A stretch of DNA of 15,031 bases. It comes from CAZYMF01 sp964648215. Its GTDB lineage: Bacteria > Desulfobacterota > Binatia > HRBIN30 > JACQVA1. Below are positions 1 to 5,904 of the stretch, piece by piece. How positions within the stretch are numbered: the stretch's first letter is position 1; each line of letters begins with the position of its first letter. Where the stretch lies: positions 1 to 15,031 of the forward strand of contig CAZYMF010000116.1 in the NCBI GenBank assembly GCA_964648215.1, written 5' to 3'. Position numbers and translations under genes: made by a program. The notes under the pieces were generated by a model, which did no database searches, was not told where the DNA came from, and saw nothing but the letters and a program-made list of their open reading frames with translations.

Positions 1-126
1 TCCGGCGAGGCTCGGAGACGAGGCCCATGGCCCGGCTCCGGGGCGCGGAGAAGGGCGCGACGGGATTACTCGCAGCCGTCGCGTGCAATCGCCGACCGTC
101 TCCTGCGGGGCTACGCCCCTGCGCCC

Positions 127-165
127 CCCGAGGAGGAAACCGAAAGGCGCGGTTTCCCCCTCGGG
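127..165. repeat. Long imperfect inverted repeat (hairpin)
   Basis: Arms 127-142 and 150-165 are complementary over 16 bases with a single A134/C158 mismatch and enclose a 7-base loop. The stem is very stable. There is no run of T after it on either strand, so it is not a classic intrinsic terminator. It could be a REP/BIME-like element or a transcript-end structure. It sits about 200 bases beyond the stop of the minus-strand ketopantoate reductase-like gene. Confidence 0.6.
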
Positions 166-305
166 CTCCCCCTTCGCGCCCGCTGCGCGTGCTATAGGCC
201 GCGTCGTGCCGAGTCGGCCTCGCGCCGGCGTCTGTGCTCGACAGCGTCGGGCGTTCCCGCCAATGGGGGGCTCGTGAATGCAGGCGGTGGCCTCTGGGCT
301 CTGTC

Positions 306-331
306 GGTTGGGTGCGTATTCTCTCCCAACC
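306..331. repeat. Inverted repeat after the ketopantoate reductase-like gene
   Basis: GGTTGGG (306-312) and CCCAACC (325-331) form a perfect 7-bp stem with a 12-base loop. It begins about 30 bases beyond the stop of the minus-strand gene ending at 363, where a terminator would be expected. No T-run follows in that direction, so a terminator role is only a guess. Confidence 0.3.
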
Positions 332-362
332 ACAAGCCAAAACGAGCCGAACGTTGCGATCT

Positions 363-1484
363 TCAGACGAAGTCGGCCGGCGGCGAGGCTTCGATGGCGA
401 TGCCGTCGCCGCGCAGCGGCGAGCGCGGTCGCGGACCCGCCTCGTCGCGGCTGTCGCGGTAGAGACGGCGGAGCAGATCGAGGCCCGGGCGGCATTCGCC
501 GCGGGCAATGCCGTGAATCAACGTGCGCACGCGCGCGTTGATCGGGGTGGCGATGCCGCGGGCGATGCCGCGCGTGACCACCTCGCCGTTGAGATAGTCG
601 ACGGCCGGCTCGCGCCCGCGCTCGATGGCCGCCAGCATCGACGAGCGCAGCCGCCGGAACTTGGCGCCGACGGCGAGCAGGAGCGCGTGCTTGGCCATCA
701 GCGACGGCGAGCCCGGCCCGACGACGTCGGCCGCGGTCAGAGCGGCCCACTCCAGATCGATGGTCCCCGCGACCTTCTCGAGGCGGATGCTGCAGGCGCG
801 CGCCACCGCGACCGCCTCGGTCATGACCTCGAGCCCGAGGCGGCGGGCGAAGCGATAGCGCAGCAGGGCGCCCAGGCGATCGCCGCCGATGGTGCCGAGG
901 GAGCTGATGGCACAGTTGATGGCGAGCTTGCTCCAGCGACTGCCGGCGAGGTTGTCGGTGACGTTCACCGGCCCGATGGGCTCGAGCAATCGCTGCAGCC
1001 GCGCCAGCCGCGGGTCGTGCCCGCCGTCGAGCCGGCCGACGACGAACCCTCCCGCCGAGGTCCGCTCGTACACGCCGGGAGACAGCATCGAGCCGCCCCA
1101 GGCGACGATGGCGCCCAGAGTGTGGTGCTCGCCGATGAGCTTGGCGACACGCTGCTCGCACAGCCCGTTCTGAAAGCACACCATCGCCCCGTCTTCGGCG
1201 AGCAACGGCGCGGCCGAAGTGGCCGCCTCCTCGAGCTGCGGTGGCTGCGTGGCCAGGAAGACGAAGTCGAACGGGCCGCTGCCGGCGGGAATCGTCGCGT
1301 GCGCGCGCGCCGGAACCCGCTCCTGCCGGGTCTCCTCGGTGACGTCGAACCCGTGTCGGTTGATCGCCGCGGCGATCTCCTCGTTGTGCGTGACGGCAAC
1401 GAGGTCGCATTCCTGGCGGGCGAGGGCGGCCCCGAGAATGCCTCCGATGCCGCCACAGCCCAACAACAAGATTCTCGGTTTCAT
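363..1484 (-). CDS. Ketopantoate reductase family protein (PanE/ApbA-like), atypical
   Basis: This is a 373-residue NAD(P)-dependent oxidoreductase of the 2-dehydropantoate 2-reductase fold. The N-terminal Rossmann fold shows GCGGIGG (residues 9-15). Family landmarks follow: QNG (105-107), the W-x-K-L-x-x-N helix with Lys186 and Asn190, a Ser-Ser-Met segment (281-283) and DYLNG (296-300). Classical PanE proteins are near 300 residues. The extra length comes from an insertion around 245-275 and a Pro/Arg-rich tail after about 345. Two positions that I recall as substrate-binding in the E. coli enzyme differ: Asn184 is Ser194 here and Glu256 is Ala294. The true substrate may therefore not be ketopantoate, and no other pantothenate gene lies nearby. 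The ATG at 1484 starts directly on the Rossmann strand. A weak AGG lies 7 bases upstream of it, and a good promoter candidate lies at 1552-1579. Confidence 0.87.
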   Translation of the reverse strand: MKPRILLLGCGGIGGILGAALARQECDLVAVTHNEEIAAAINRHGFDVTEETRQERVPARAHATIPAGSGPFDFVFLATQPPQLEEAATSAAPLLAEDGAMVCFQNGLCEQRVAKLIGEHHTLGAIVAWGGSMLSPGVYERTSAGGFVVGRLDGGHDPRLARLQRLLEPIGPVNVTDNLAGSRWSKLAINCAISSLGTIGGDRLGALLRYRFARRLGLEVMTEAVAVARACSIRLEKVAGTIDLEWAALTAADVVGPGSPSLMAKHALLLAVGAKFRRLRSSMLAAIERGREPAVDYLNGEVVTRGIARGIATPINARVRTLIHGIARGECRPGLDLLRRLYRDSRDEAGPRPRSPLRGDGIAIEASPPADFV

Positions 1485-1532
1485 GCCCGTGCCTGTCGTG
1501 AGAGCATGCCCGCCGCAAGTGGCGAGCCGAAG

Positions 1533-1559
1533 TTGGAAGAGTCAGTCTCTGCGTATACT
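1533..1559 (+). promoter_or_regulatory. Weak candidate promoter for the SDR gene
   Basis: TTGGAA (1533-1538), a 15-bp spacer and TATACT (1554-1559) resemble a sigma70 promoter facing the SDR gene. The spacer is shorter than usual. The -10 shares bases with the opposing minus-strand promoter, so the two would compete. The predicted leader of roughly 150 bases would contain the mirrored CAAG/CTTG arrays. Confidence 0.25.
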
Positions 1560-1579
1560 CCGATGCCGCCGCGCGTCAA
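1552..1579 (-). promoter_or_regulatory. Sigma70-like promoter for the ketopantoate reductase-like gene
   Basis: On the minus strand a -35 box TTGACG (1579-1574) is followed by a 16-bp spacer and a -10 box TATACG (1557-1552). That predicts a leader of about 60 bases before the ATG at 1484. The -10 overlaps the palindrome GTATAC, so a plus-strand -10 can share the same bases. Confidence 0.5.
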
Positions 1580-1602
1580 CCCACCGCGCCAGGGGGAAGT
1601 CG

Positions 1603-1680
1603 CAAGCCTCAAGTTGCAAGCCGCAAGACGAAAGGTGAAGCCGCTTGCGCGGCTTGCCCCTTGCAACTTGTAGCTTGTCC
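1603..1680. repeat. Mirrored heptad arrays CAAGNNN and CTTGNNN
   Basis: CAAG recurs exactly every 7 bp at 1603, 1610, 1617 and 1624. After a short gap, its complement CTTG occurs at 1644, 1653, 1660, 1667 and 1674, the last four again exactly 7 bp apart. The two blocks are inverted relative to each other. An 11-bp segment at 1610-1620 is perfectly complementary to 1660-1670, giving a large hairpin whose arms are themselves tandem repeats. The structure lies in the divergent spacer, 24 bp upstream of the minus-strand -35 box and about 40 bp upstream of the SDR start. Confidence 0.75.
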
Positions 1681-1718
1681 CTCTCTTGACTATGGTTGCC
1701 TCTCGACTCAGAGGGGCG

Positions 1719-2666
1719 ATGGCGAACGGGAGACACTGGACGGCGGAGGACATCCCCGAGCTGACGGGGAAGGTGATCGTTGTCACCGGCGGCAACAGCG
1801 GCATCGGCTACGAGGCGGCTTTGCAGCTGGCGCGCAAGGGGGCGCACGTCGTCCTCGCCTGCCGCGACCTGACCAAGGCGAAGGCGGCGATCGACTCGAT
1901 CAGGACGGCACACCCCAACGCGGCGCTCGAAGCGATGGCGCTCGACCTGGCCAGCCTGGAGTCGGTGCGGCGCTTCGCGCAGGAGCTCTTGGCCAAGCAC
2001 GGGAAGCTGGACGTGCTGTGCAACAACGCTGGCGTGATGGCCTTGCCGCACCGCAAGACCGCCGACGGCTTCGAGATGCAGCTCGGCACCAACCATCTCG
2101 GCCACTTCGCCCTCACCGGGCTGCTGCTCGAACGCCTGCTGGCGAGCGGCGGCGCTCGCGTCGTCAACGTCAGCAGCACGGCGCACCGCATGGGCAAGAT
2201 GCGCTTCGACGACCTGCAGTGGGAGCGCGGCTATCGCAAGTGGGCGGCCTACGGCCAGAGCAAGCTCGCCAACCTGCTCTTCACCTACGAGCTGCAACGG
2301 CGGCTCGCGGCGATCAACGCGGACCTGATCACCGTCGCCTGCCATCCGGGCTACGCCGCCACCAACCTGCAGGCGGCCGGCCCGCGCCTGCAGGGCTCGT
2401 CGTTGCTGGAGTCGCTGGCGGCGCTCAGCAACCGCCTGTTCGCCCAGAGCGCGGCGATGGGCGCGCTGCCGACCCTGTACGCGGCGACGGCCGCCGACGT
2501 CAACGGCGGCGATTACATCGGTCCCGATGGCTTGGCCGAGACGTGGGGGTACCCCAAGAAGGTCCGCTCCAGCGCGCGCTCGCACGATGCCGGCGCTGCC
2601 GCGCGGCTGTGGGACATCTCGGAAGCTCTCACCGGCGTCAAGTACGACAGGTTGAGCAAGTCCTGA
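1719..2666 (+). CDS. Short-chain dehydrogenase/reductase (retinol dehydrogenase/POR-like SDR)
   Basis: This 315-residue cytosolic NAD(P)(H)-dependent SDR has every classical mark: the nucleotide-binding TGGNSGIG (23-30), NNAG (102-105), Asn125 in the TNHLGHF segment, Ser153 in NVSST, and the catalytic YGQSK (Tyr178, Lys182). CRD with Arg49 after the second strand suggests NADP(H) preference. HPGYAATNLQ near the C-terminus is typical of the subgroup holding retinol dehydrogenase, WWOX and protochlorophyllide-reductase-like proteins. Its substrate cannot be told from sequence. I chose the ATG at 1719 because it puts the cofactor motif about 20 residues in, as usual for the subgroup, and AGAGG (1710-1714) precedes it by 4 bases. 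An ATG at 1692 is possible but has no ribosome binding site. The gene is divergent from the ketopantoate reductase-like gene and convergent with the LLM gene. Confidence 0.9.
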   Translation: MANGRHWTAEDIPELTGKVIVVTGGNSGIGYEAALQLARKGAHVVLACRDLTKAKAAIDSIRTAHPNAALEAMALDLASLESVRRFAQELLAKHGKLDVLCNNAGVMALPHRKTADGFEMQLGTNHLGHFALTGLLLERLLASGGARVVNVSSTAHRMGKMRFDDLQWERGYRKWAAYGQSKLANLLFTYELQRRLAAINADLITVACHPGYAATNLQAAGPRLQGSSLLESLAALSNRLFAQSAAMGALPTLYAATAADVNGGDYIGPDGLAETWGYPKKVRSSARSHDAGAAARLWDISEALTGVKYDRLSKS

Positions 2667-2690
2667 CCTGGGGACGACGAAGGAAATGGG

Positions 2691-2711
2691 CTTCCCCCCC
2701 TTTTCTTCTCC
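2691..2711. repeat. 21-base pure pyrimidine tract
   Basis: All 21 plus-strand bases from 2691 to 2711 are C or T. The tract is followed by a 7-bp inverted repeat (2709-2715 with 2731-2737). It lies between the converging ends of the SDR and LLM genes and may hinder polymerase from either side. No ordinary T-tailed terminator is visible in this spacer. Confidence 0.4.
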
Positions 2712-2784
2712 GCCGGGCATCCGACTCCAACGGCGGATCGAGAGATAGGCCGTCCTCCATTTCCGGCGAGGTTGCGAGCCCGCG

Positions 2785-2819
2785 CCCTTTCCCCTTTGAC
2801 CTTTTCCCTTCCGACTTCC
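2785..2819. repeat. Degenerate heptad array, consensus NCCTTYN
   Basis: Five consecutive 7-bp units begin at 2785, 2792, 2799, 2806 and 2813. All share C-T-T at unit positions 3 to 5, and most read CCCTTT or close to it. The array is almost purely pyrimidine on the plus strand. It ends 7 bp before the stop codon of the minus-strand LLM gene, so it would be a purine-rich segment of that gene's 3' untranslated region. Confidence 0.5.
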
Positions 2820-2826
2820 CTTCTCA

Positions 2827-3795
2827 TCACCGGATCCGCGGGAGCACCTTCGACTCGAACAACCGCAGCCCTTCCCAGCCGAGCTCGGGCGATATCCCCC
2901 CCATGAGCGGGTGGAGAATGATGCGGCCGGTCTCCTGCGCCAGCGCGACGCAATCGTCCGGCGTCACGACGCGGTAGACGCCGCTCTTCTGCACGTCTTC
3001 GATGGACTGCCCCTTGACGTGCACCGAGGAGCGTTGATCCGGCGTCTGCCACGCGGAGTAGGTCTGCGCGTCGTAGAGGGCGTGCGGCGCGATGCGCTTC
3101 CAGTCGCCATCGGGGTCTTCGCTCACGTGAACGAAGCCGGGCCCGCCCGGCAGGATGACGAAGCTGCTGTCGAAACCGAGCCGCCGGCACTCGGCGTTGT
3201 ACACATCGGCCAGTCGCTGATCGCCGATCGACGGAAAGAAACCCGCGTGCAGCCGCGCCGCGCGCTTGGCGGCAACCTCGCTGGAGCCGCCGATGAGCAC
3301 CATCGACTCGGTGCTCGGGCGTGGCGTCACCCGGATCGTCCGGCCGCGCCACTCGAAGGGCTCGCCGGTCCACGCTTGCCGCATGACCTGAATGTACTCT
3401 TCCAGCAGCCTGCCGCGCCGCTTGCGCTCGACGCCGGCCATCTCGAACTCTTCTTGCCGGTAGCCGAGGCCGGCGACCCAGCTCACCCGGCCGCCGCTGG
3501 CGAGGTCGAGAACGGCGAGCTGCTCGGCCATCCGCACGGGGTCGTGCAGCGGCACCAGCACCGCGGCGATGGTGATGCGCAAGTTGCGCGTGCGGCCGGC
3601 GATGGCCGCCGCCAGTGTCAGCGGCGCCGGCAGGTAGCCGTCCTCGACGCCGTGATGCTCCGACAGCACGACGAGATCGATGCCGTTGCGGTCGGCCCAC
3701 TCGCACTGGTCCAGGCACGCGGCGTAGCGTTCCGCATGCGTGCCCGCGGCAAAAGGGGGCACCCGCAGGTCGAATCGAATCCCGATCATCGCCAT
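2827..3795 (-). CDS. LLM-class flavin/F420-dependent oxidoreductase
   Basis: This 322-residue protein belongs to the bacterial luciferase-like TIM-barrel superfamily, whose members use FMN or coenzyme F420. Visible landmarks are SEHHG after the second strand (near residue 45), the segment ending VLVPLHDP, the signature GGRVSWVAGLGYRQEEF (near 98-114) with the conserved glycines and Glu, and a C-terminal helix after HPLMGG. The substrate and the choice of cofactor cannot be read from sequence. The frame stays open to a TTG at 3858, but that codon lies in the -35 box. ATG 3795 has GGGAG (3809-3805) 9 bases upstream and begins directly on the first barrel strand (MAMIGIRFDL), so I use it. The gene is transcribed alone, divergent from prfC and convergent with the SDR. 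Confidence 0.9.
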   Translation of the reverse strand: MAMIGIRFDLRVPPFAAGTHAERYAACLDQCEWADRNGIDLVVLSEHHGVEDGYLPAPLTLAAAIAGRTRNLRITIAAVLVPLHDPVRMAEQLAVLDLASGGRVSWVAGLGYRQEEFEMAGVERKRRGRLLEEYIQVMRQAWTGEPFEWRGRTIRVTPRPSTESMVLIGGSSEVAAKRAARLHAGFFPSIGDQRLADVYNAECRRLGFDSSFVILPGGPGFVHVSEDPDGDWKRIAPHALYDAQTYSAWQTPDQRSSVHVKGQSIEDVQKSGVYRVVTPDDCVALAQETGRIILHPLMGGISPELGWEGLRLFESKVLPRIR

Positions 3796-3830
3796 CGTCA
3801 CCGACTCCCGACTTTGAGGATGCCGCCGCT

Positions 3831-3858
3831 TGTATCCGCCTTGCGGTCCGGAGGTCAA
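3831..3858 (-). promoter_or_regulatory. Sigma70-like promoter for the LLM oxidoreductase
   Basis: A minus-strand -35 box TTGACC (3858-3853), a 16-bp spacer and a -10 box GATACA (3836-3831) predict a transcript starting near 3824. The leader would be about 29 bases and include the GGGAG ribosome binding site. The -35 is strong and the -10 is moderate. Confidence 0.45.
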
Positions 3859-3873
3859 CGCTCGGGTGCAAGC

Positions 3874-3905
3874 GGTTAGGGGGTTAAGCGGTTGCGCGGT
3901 TAGGG
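3874..3905. repeat. Octad tandem array, GGTT plus four bases
   Basis: Four consecutive 8-bp units begin at 3874, 3882, 3890 and 3898, all starting GGTT. The first and last are identical (GGTTAGGG), so the 12-mer GCGGTTAGGGGG occurs at both 3872-3883 and 3896-3907. The plus strand has several G-runs that could support a weak G-quadruplex. The array starts about 16 bp upstream of the -35 box of the LLM promoter. Confidence 0.65.
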
Positions 3906-4060
3906 GGCCCGCCCGCCCCCGCTCCGTTTGACTTTGGGGTCCTTGCCCCGCAAGATGTTTCGTGGCTCCGTCATGACTCCGCCCTGATACCCAGCCGACA
4001 ATCTCCGCCGGGCGACAGCTCGGTACGACTTCCAGCGACAGCGAAAAGGCACAGGCTCAG

Positions 4061-4077
4061 CGCGCCGTTCCGGCGCG
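4061..4077. promoter_or_regulatory. Perfect hairpin/palindrome in the prfC upstream region
   Basis: CGCGCCG (4061-4067) and CGGCGCG (4071-4077) are perfect complements around a 3-base TTC loop, ending about 54 bases before the prfC start codon. It could be a leader hairpin or an operator. A TACGAT at 4086-4091 resembles a -10 box, and if it is used the palindrome would cover the -35 region. Confidence 0.35.
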
Positions 4078-4131
4078 AGGGCGGATACGATCCACCGGGG
4101 CGAATGTCGGAGCAGCAGGAACGCCAACGAT

Positions 4132-5757
4132 ATGAACGAAACGAGCGAGCGACTACAGAACGAGGTGCGACGGCGCCGGACCTTCGCCATCATCTCCCAC
4201 CCCGACGCCGGCAAGACCACTCTGACCGAGAAGCTCCTGCTCTACGGCGGCGCCGTCCGCCTGGCCGGGTCGGTCAAGCAGCGCCGCGCCGAGCGCTACG
4301 CCACCAGCGACTGGATGGCGCTCGAGCGCGAGCGCGGCATCTCGATCGCCACCAGCGTGATGCAGTTCCCCTACCACGGCTATCAGCTCAACCTGCTCGA
4401 CACCCCCGGCCACAACGACTTCAGCGAGGACACCTACCGCACGCTGGCCGCCGCCGACGCGGCGGTCATGCTCATCGACAGCGCCAAGGGCGTCGAGCCG
4501 CAGACCGTCAAGCTGTTCGAGGTCTGCCGCCTGCGCAAGATCCCGATCGTGACGTTCATCAACAAGATGGACCGCTACGGCCGCGAGCCGCTCGACCTGC
4601 TCGACGAGATCGAACGCGTCCTCGGCATCCCGTGCAGCCCGGCGAACTGGCCGATCGGCGCTGGCCACGCGTTTCAGGGCGTCTACGACCGTTGGGCGCA
4701 GCAGCTGCTCTGCTTCGAGCGCGCCGAATCCGGCGCGTACAGAGCGCCGATGCAGGTGGCCAGCCTGGAGGACCCCGTGCTGCGCCGCTCGATCGGCGAG
4801 CAGGCCCACCAGCAACTGCTCGACGAGCTGGCGCTGCTGCACGGCGCCGGCACCGACTTCGACACCGAGCAGTTCCTCGCCGGCGAGCTGACGCCGGTCT
4901 TCTTCGGCAGCGCGCTGACCAACTTCGGCGTCGAGCCCTTTCTCGACCGTTTCGTCGAGCTGGCGCCGCCGCCGCGGCCGCGCGCCACGGAGAACGCCGT
5001 CGTCGCCCCCGACGCGCCGGGCTTCTCCGGCTTCGTCTTCAAGATCCAGGCGAACATGGACCCGCAGCATCGCGATCGCATCGCCTTCGTGCGCGTGTGC
5101 TCGGGACGCTTCACGCGCGGGATGGACGTTATCCACGTGCGCACCGGCAAGCCGTTGACCTTGAACAAGTCGCTGCAGCTCAAGGCGCAGGAGCGCACGC
5201 TGATCGAGGAAGCGTTCGCCGGCGACATCATCGGCCTGTGGGACCCGGGGGTGCTGCGCATCGGCGACTCGCTCAGCGAGGATCCCGCCGTCGAGTACGC
5301 CGGCATCCCCCGCTTTTCGCCCGAGCACTTCGTGCGCGTGGTGCTGGTGGAGCCGTTCAAGCGCAAGCAGCTCAAGAAGGGGCTCGACCAGCTCTCCGAG
5401 GAGGGAGCGGTGCAGGTGTTCTTCGACCGCACCCGCCTCGAGCGCGATCCCATCCTGGGCGCCGTCGGCCAGCTCCAGTTCGAGGTGATCCAGTACCGGC
5501 TGAAGAGCGAGTACAACGTCGCGGTGCGCTTCGACCGCCTGCCCTTCCGCCACGCCCGCTGGGTCGAGGGCGGCGCCTTCGATCCCGACCGCTTCGAGCG
5601 CTACACCGCCGGCTCGCTCTGCCGGCTCGACGTCGCGCAGCGCCCGCTGGTGCTGCTGGAGAACGACTTCTGCCTGCGCCAGGCGCTGGAGAACAACCCC
5701 GAGCTGCACTTCGTCGCCGCCGTCCAGCCCGGCCGCAGCGAGCGCGCCGCGGCGTAG
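4132..5757 (+). CDS. prfC: Peptide chain release factor 3 (RF3)
   Basis: RF3 is the class II release-factor GTPase that removes RF1/RF2 from the ribosome after termination. The 541-residue product is close to the 529 of E. coli RF3. The GTPase motifs are clear: SHPDAGKTT (22-30), the switch ERERGISI (65-72), DTPGH (90-94) and NKMD (144-147). These are followed by an EF-Tu-like domain II (about 285-380) and the RF3-specific C-terminal domain with GAVGQLQFEV. The sequence ISHPDAGKTTLTEKLL is characteristic of RF3 rather than EF-G. An AGGA (4117-4120) lies 11 bases before the ATG. The gene has a long upstream region and no other translation genes beside it. It is complete, with no sign of damage. 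Confidence 0.97.
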   Translation: MNETSERLQNEVRRRRTFAIISHPDAGKTTLTEKLLLYGGAVRLAGSVKQRRAERYATSDWMALERERGISIATSVMQFPYHGYQLNLLDTPGHNDFSEDTYRTLAAADAAVMLIDSAKGVEPQTVKLFEVCRLRKIPIVTFINKMDRYGREPLDLLDEIERVLGIPCSPANWPIGAGHAFQGVYDRWAQQLLCFERAESGAYRAPMQVASLEDPVLRRSIGEQAHQQLLDELALLHGAGTDFDTEQFLAGELTPVFFGSALTNFGVEPFLDRFVELAPPPRPRATENAVVAPDAPGFSGFVFKIQANMDPQHRDRIAFVRVCSGRFTRGMDVIHVRTGKPLTLNKSLQLKAQERTLIEEAFAGDIIGLWDPGVLRIGDSLSEDPAVEYAGIPRFSPEHFVRVVLVEPFKRKQLKKGLDQLSEEGAVQVFFDRTRLERDPILGAVGQLQFEVIQYRLKSEYNVAVRFDRLPFRHARWVEGGAFDPDRFERYTAGSLCRLDVAQRPLVLLENDFCLRQALENNPELHFVAAVQPGRSERAAA

Positions 5758-5835
5758 CCAGATTCGAGACGCCCCCCTTCCCGCAAACCGGAACTCGGCG
5801 CCGCGGTGCCGCAGGAGTCGGGCCCCGGCGCCGTG

Positions 5836-5877
5836 CCCCGACCAACGGGGAACAGCCGTTGCTCTCAGGCACGGCTG
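5836..5877. other. Two adjacent hairpins between prfC and the lipoprotein gene
   Basis: CCCCG/CGGGG (5836-5840 with 5846-5850) and CAGCCGT/ACGGCTG (5853-5859 with 5871-5877) form two neighbouring stems in the 147-bp spacer after prfC. Neither is followed by a T-run. They may attenuate read-through from prfC or protect an mRNA end. The palindrome CGGCGCCG also occurs twice just upstream. Confidence 0.35.
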
Positions 5878-5893
5878 ATGCTCAGAGAGGGGC

Positions 5894-5899
5894 GGGAGG
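5894..5899 (+). promoter_or_regulatory. Ribosome binding site of the lipoprotein gene
   Basis: GGGAGG is placed 5 bases before the ATG at 5905. It decides the start: the frame is open further upstream to 5806, but only this ATG has a good site and opens directly into a signal peptide. Confidence 0.75.
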
Positions 5900-5904
5900 C
5901 CAAC

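Larger units (their letters stand above)
1..362. other. Non-coding stretch with inverted repeats
   Basis: No convincing gene is visible here. One plus-strand frame is open from the window edge to 462, but its translation is Arg/Pro/Ala-rich, matches no family I know and runs into the ketopantoate reductase-like gene on the other strand, so I treat it as chance openness in GC-rich DNA. The stretch holds a long imperfect hairpin (127-165), a small GGGGC/GCCCC hairpin (107-119) and a 7-bp perfect inverted repeat (306-331) just downstream of the ketopantoate reductase-like gene. It could also contain the unseen end of a gene to the left. Confidence 0.6.
3796..4131. other. Divergent spacer between the LLM gene and prfC
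   Basis: No gene is supported here. The 106-residue minus-strand open frame at 3900-4220 lacks family features and overlaps the well-supported start of prfC. The spacer contains the LLM promoter, an octad repeat array (3874-3905), a weak TTGACT box at 3928-3933 facing prfC, and a perfect hairpin (4061-4077). Confidence 0.6.

Noticed and set aside
1..462. Plus-strand frame open from the window edge
   Set aside because: No recognisable protein sequence, composition typical of non-coding GC-rich DNA, and it overlaps the end of the ketopantoate reductase-like gene.
234..1673. Long plus-strand open frame (479 codons) opposite the ketopantoate reductase-like gene
   Set aside because: It is an antisense shadow of a well-supported gene. 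The translation is Arg/Ala/Gly-rich and without family motifs, as expected for GC-rich DNA.
1603..1680. Possible CRISPR-like array
   Set aside because: Units are 7 bp with no spacers of constant length, far too short for CRISPR repeats, and no cas genes are nearby.
1542..2720. Minus-strand frame of 392 codons opposite the SDR gene
   Set aside because: The SDR has all catalytic motifs, and this frame is its low-complexity antisense image.
2911..3879. Plus-strand frame of 322 codons opposite the LLM gene
   Set aside because: Antisense shadow with Arg/Ala/His-rich translation and no domain, while the LLM reading is unambiguous.
3872..3907. Possible replication origin iterons
   Set aside because: Only four 8-bp units, no DnaA boxes seen, no AT-rich unwinding region and no rep or dnaA gene nearby.
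3900..4220. Minus-strand frame of 106 codons between the LLM gene and prfC
   Set aside because: It overlaps the first 89 bases of prfC, has no family features and its start lacks a ribosome binding site.
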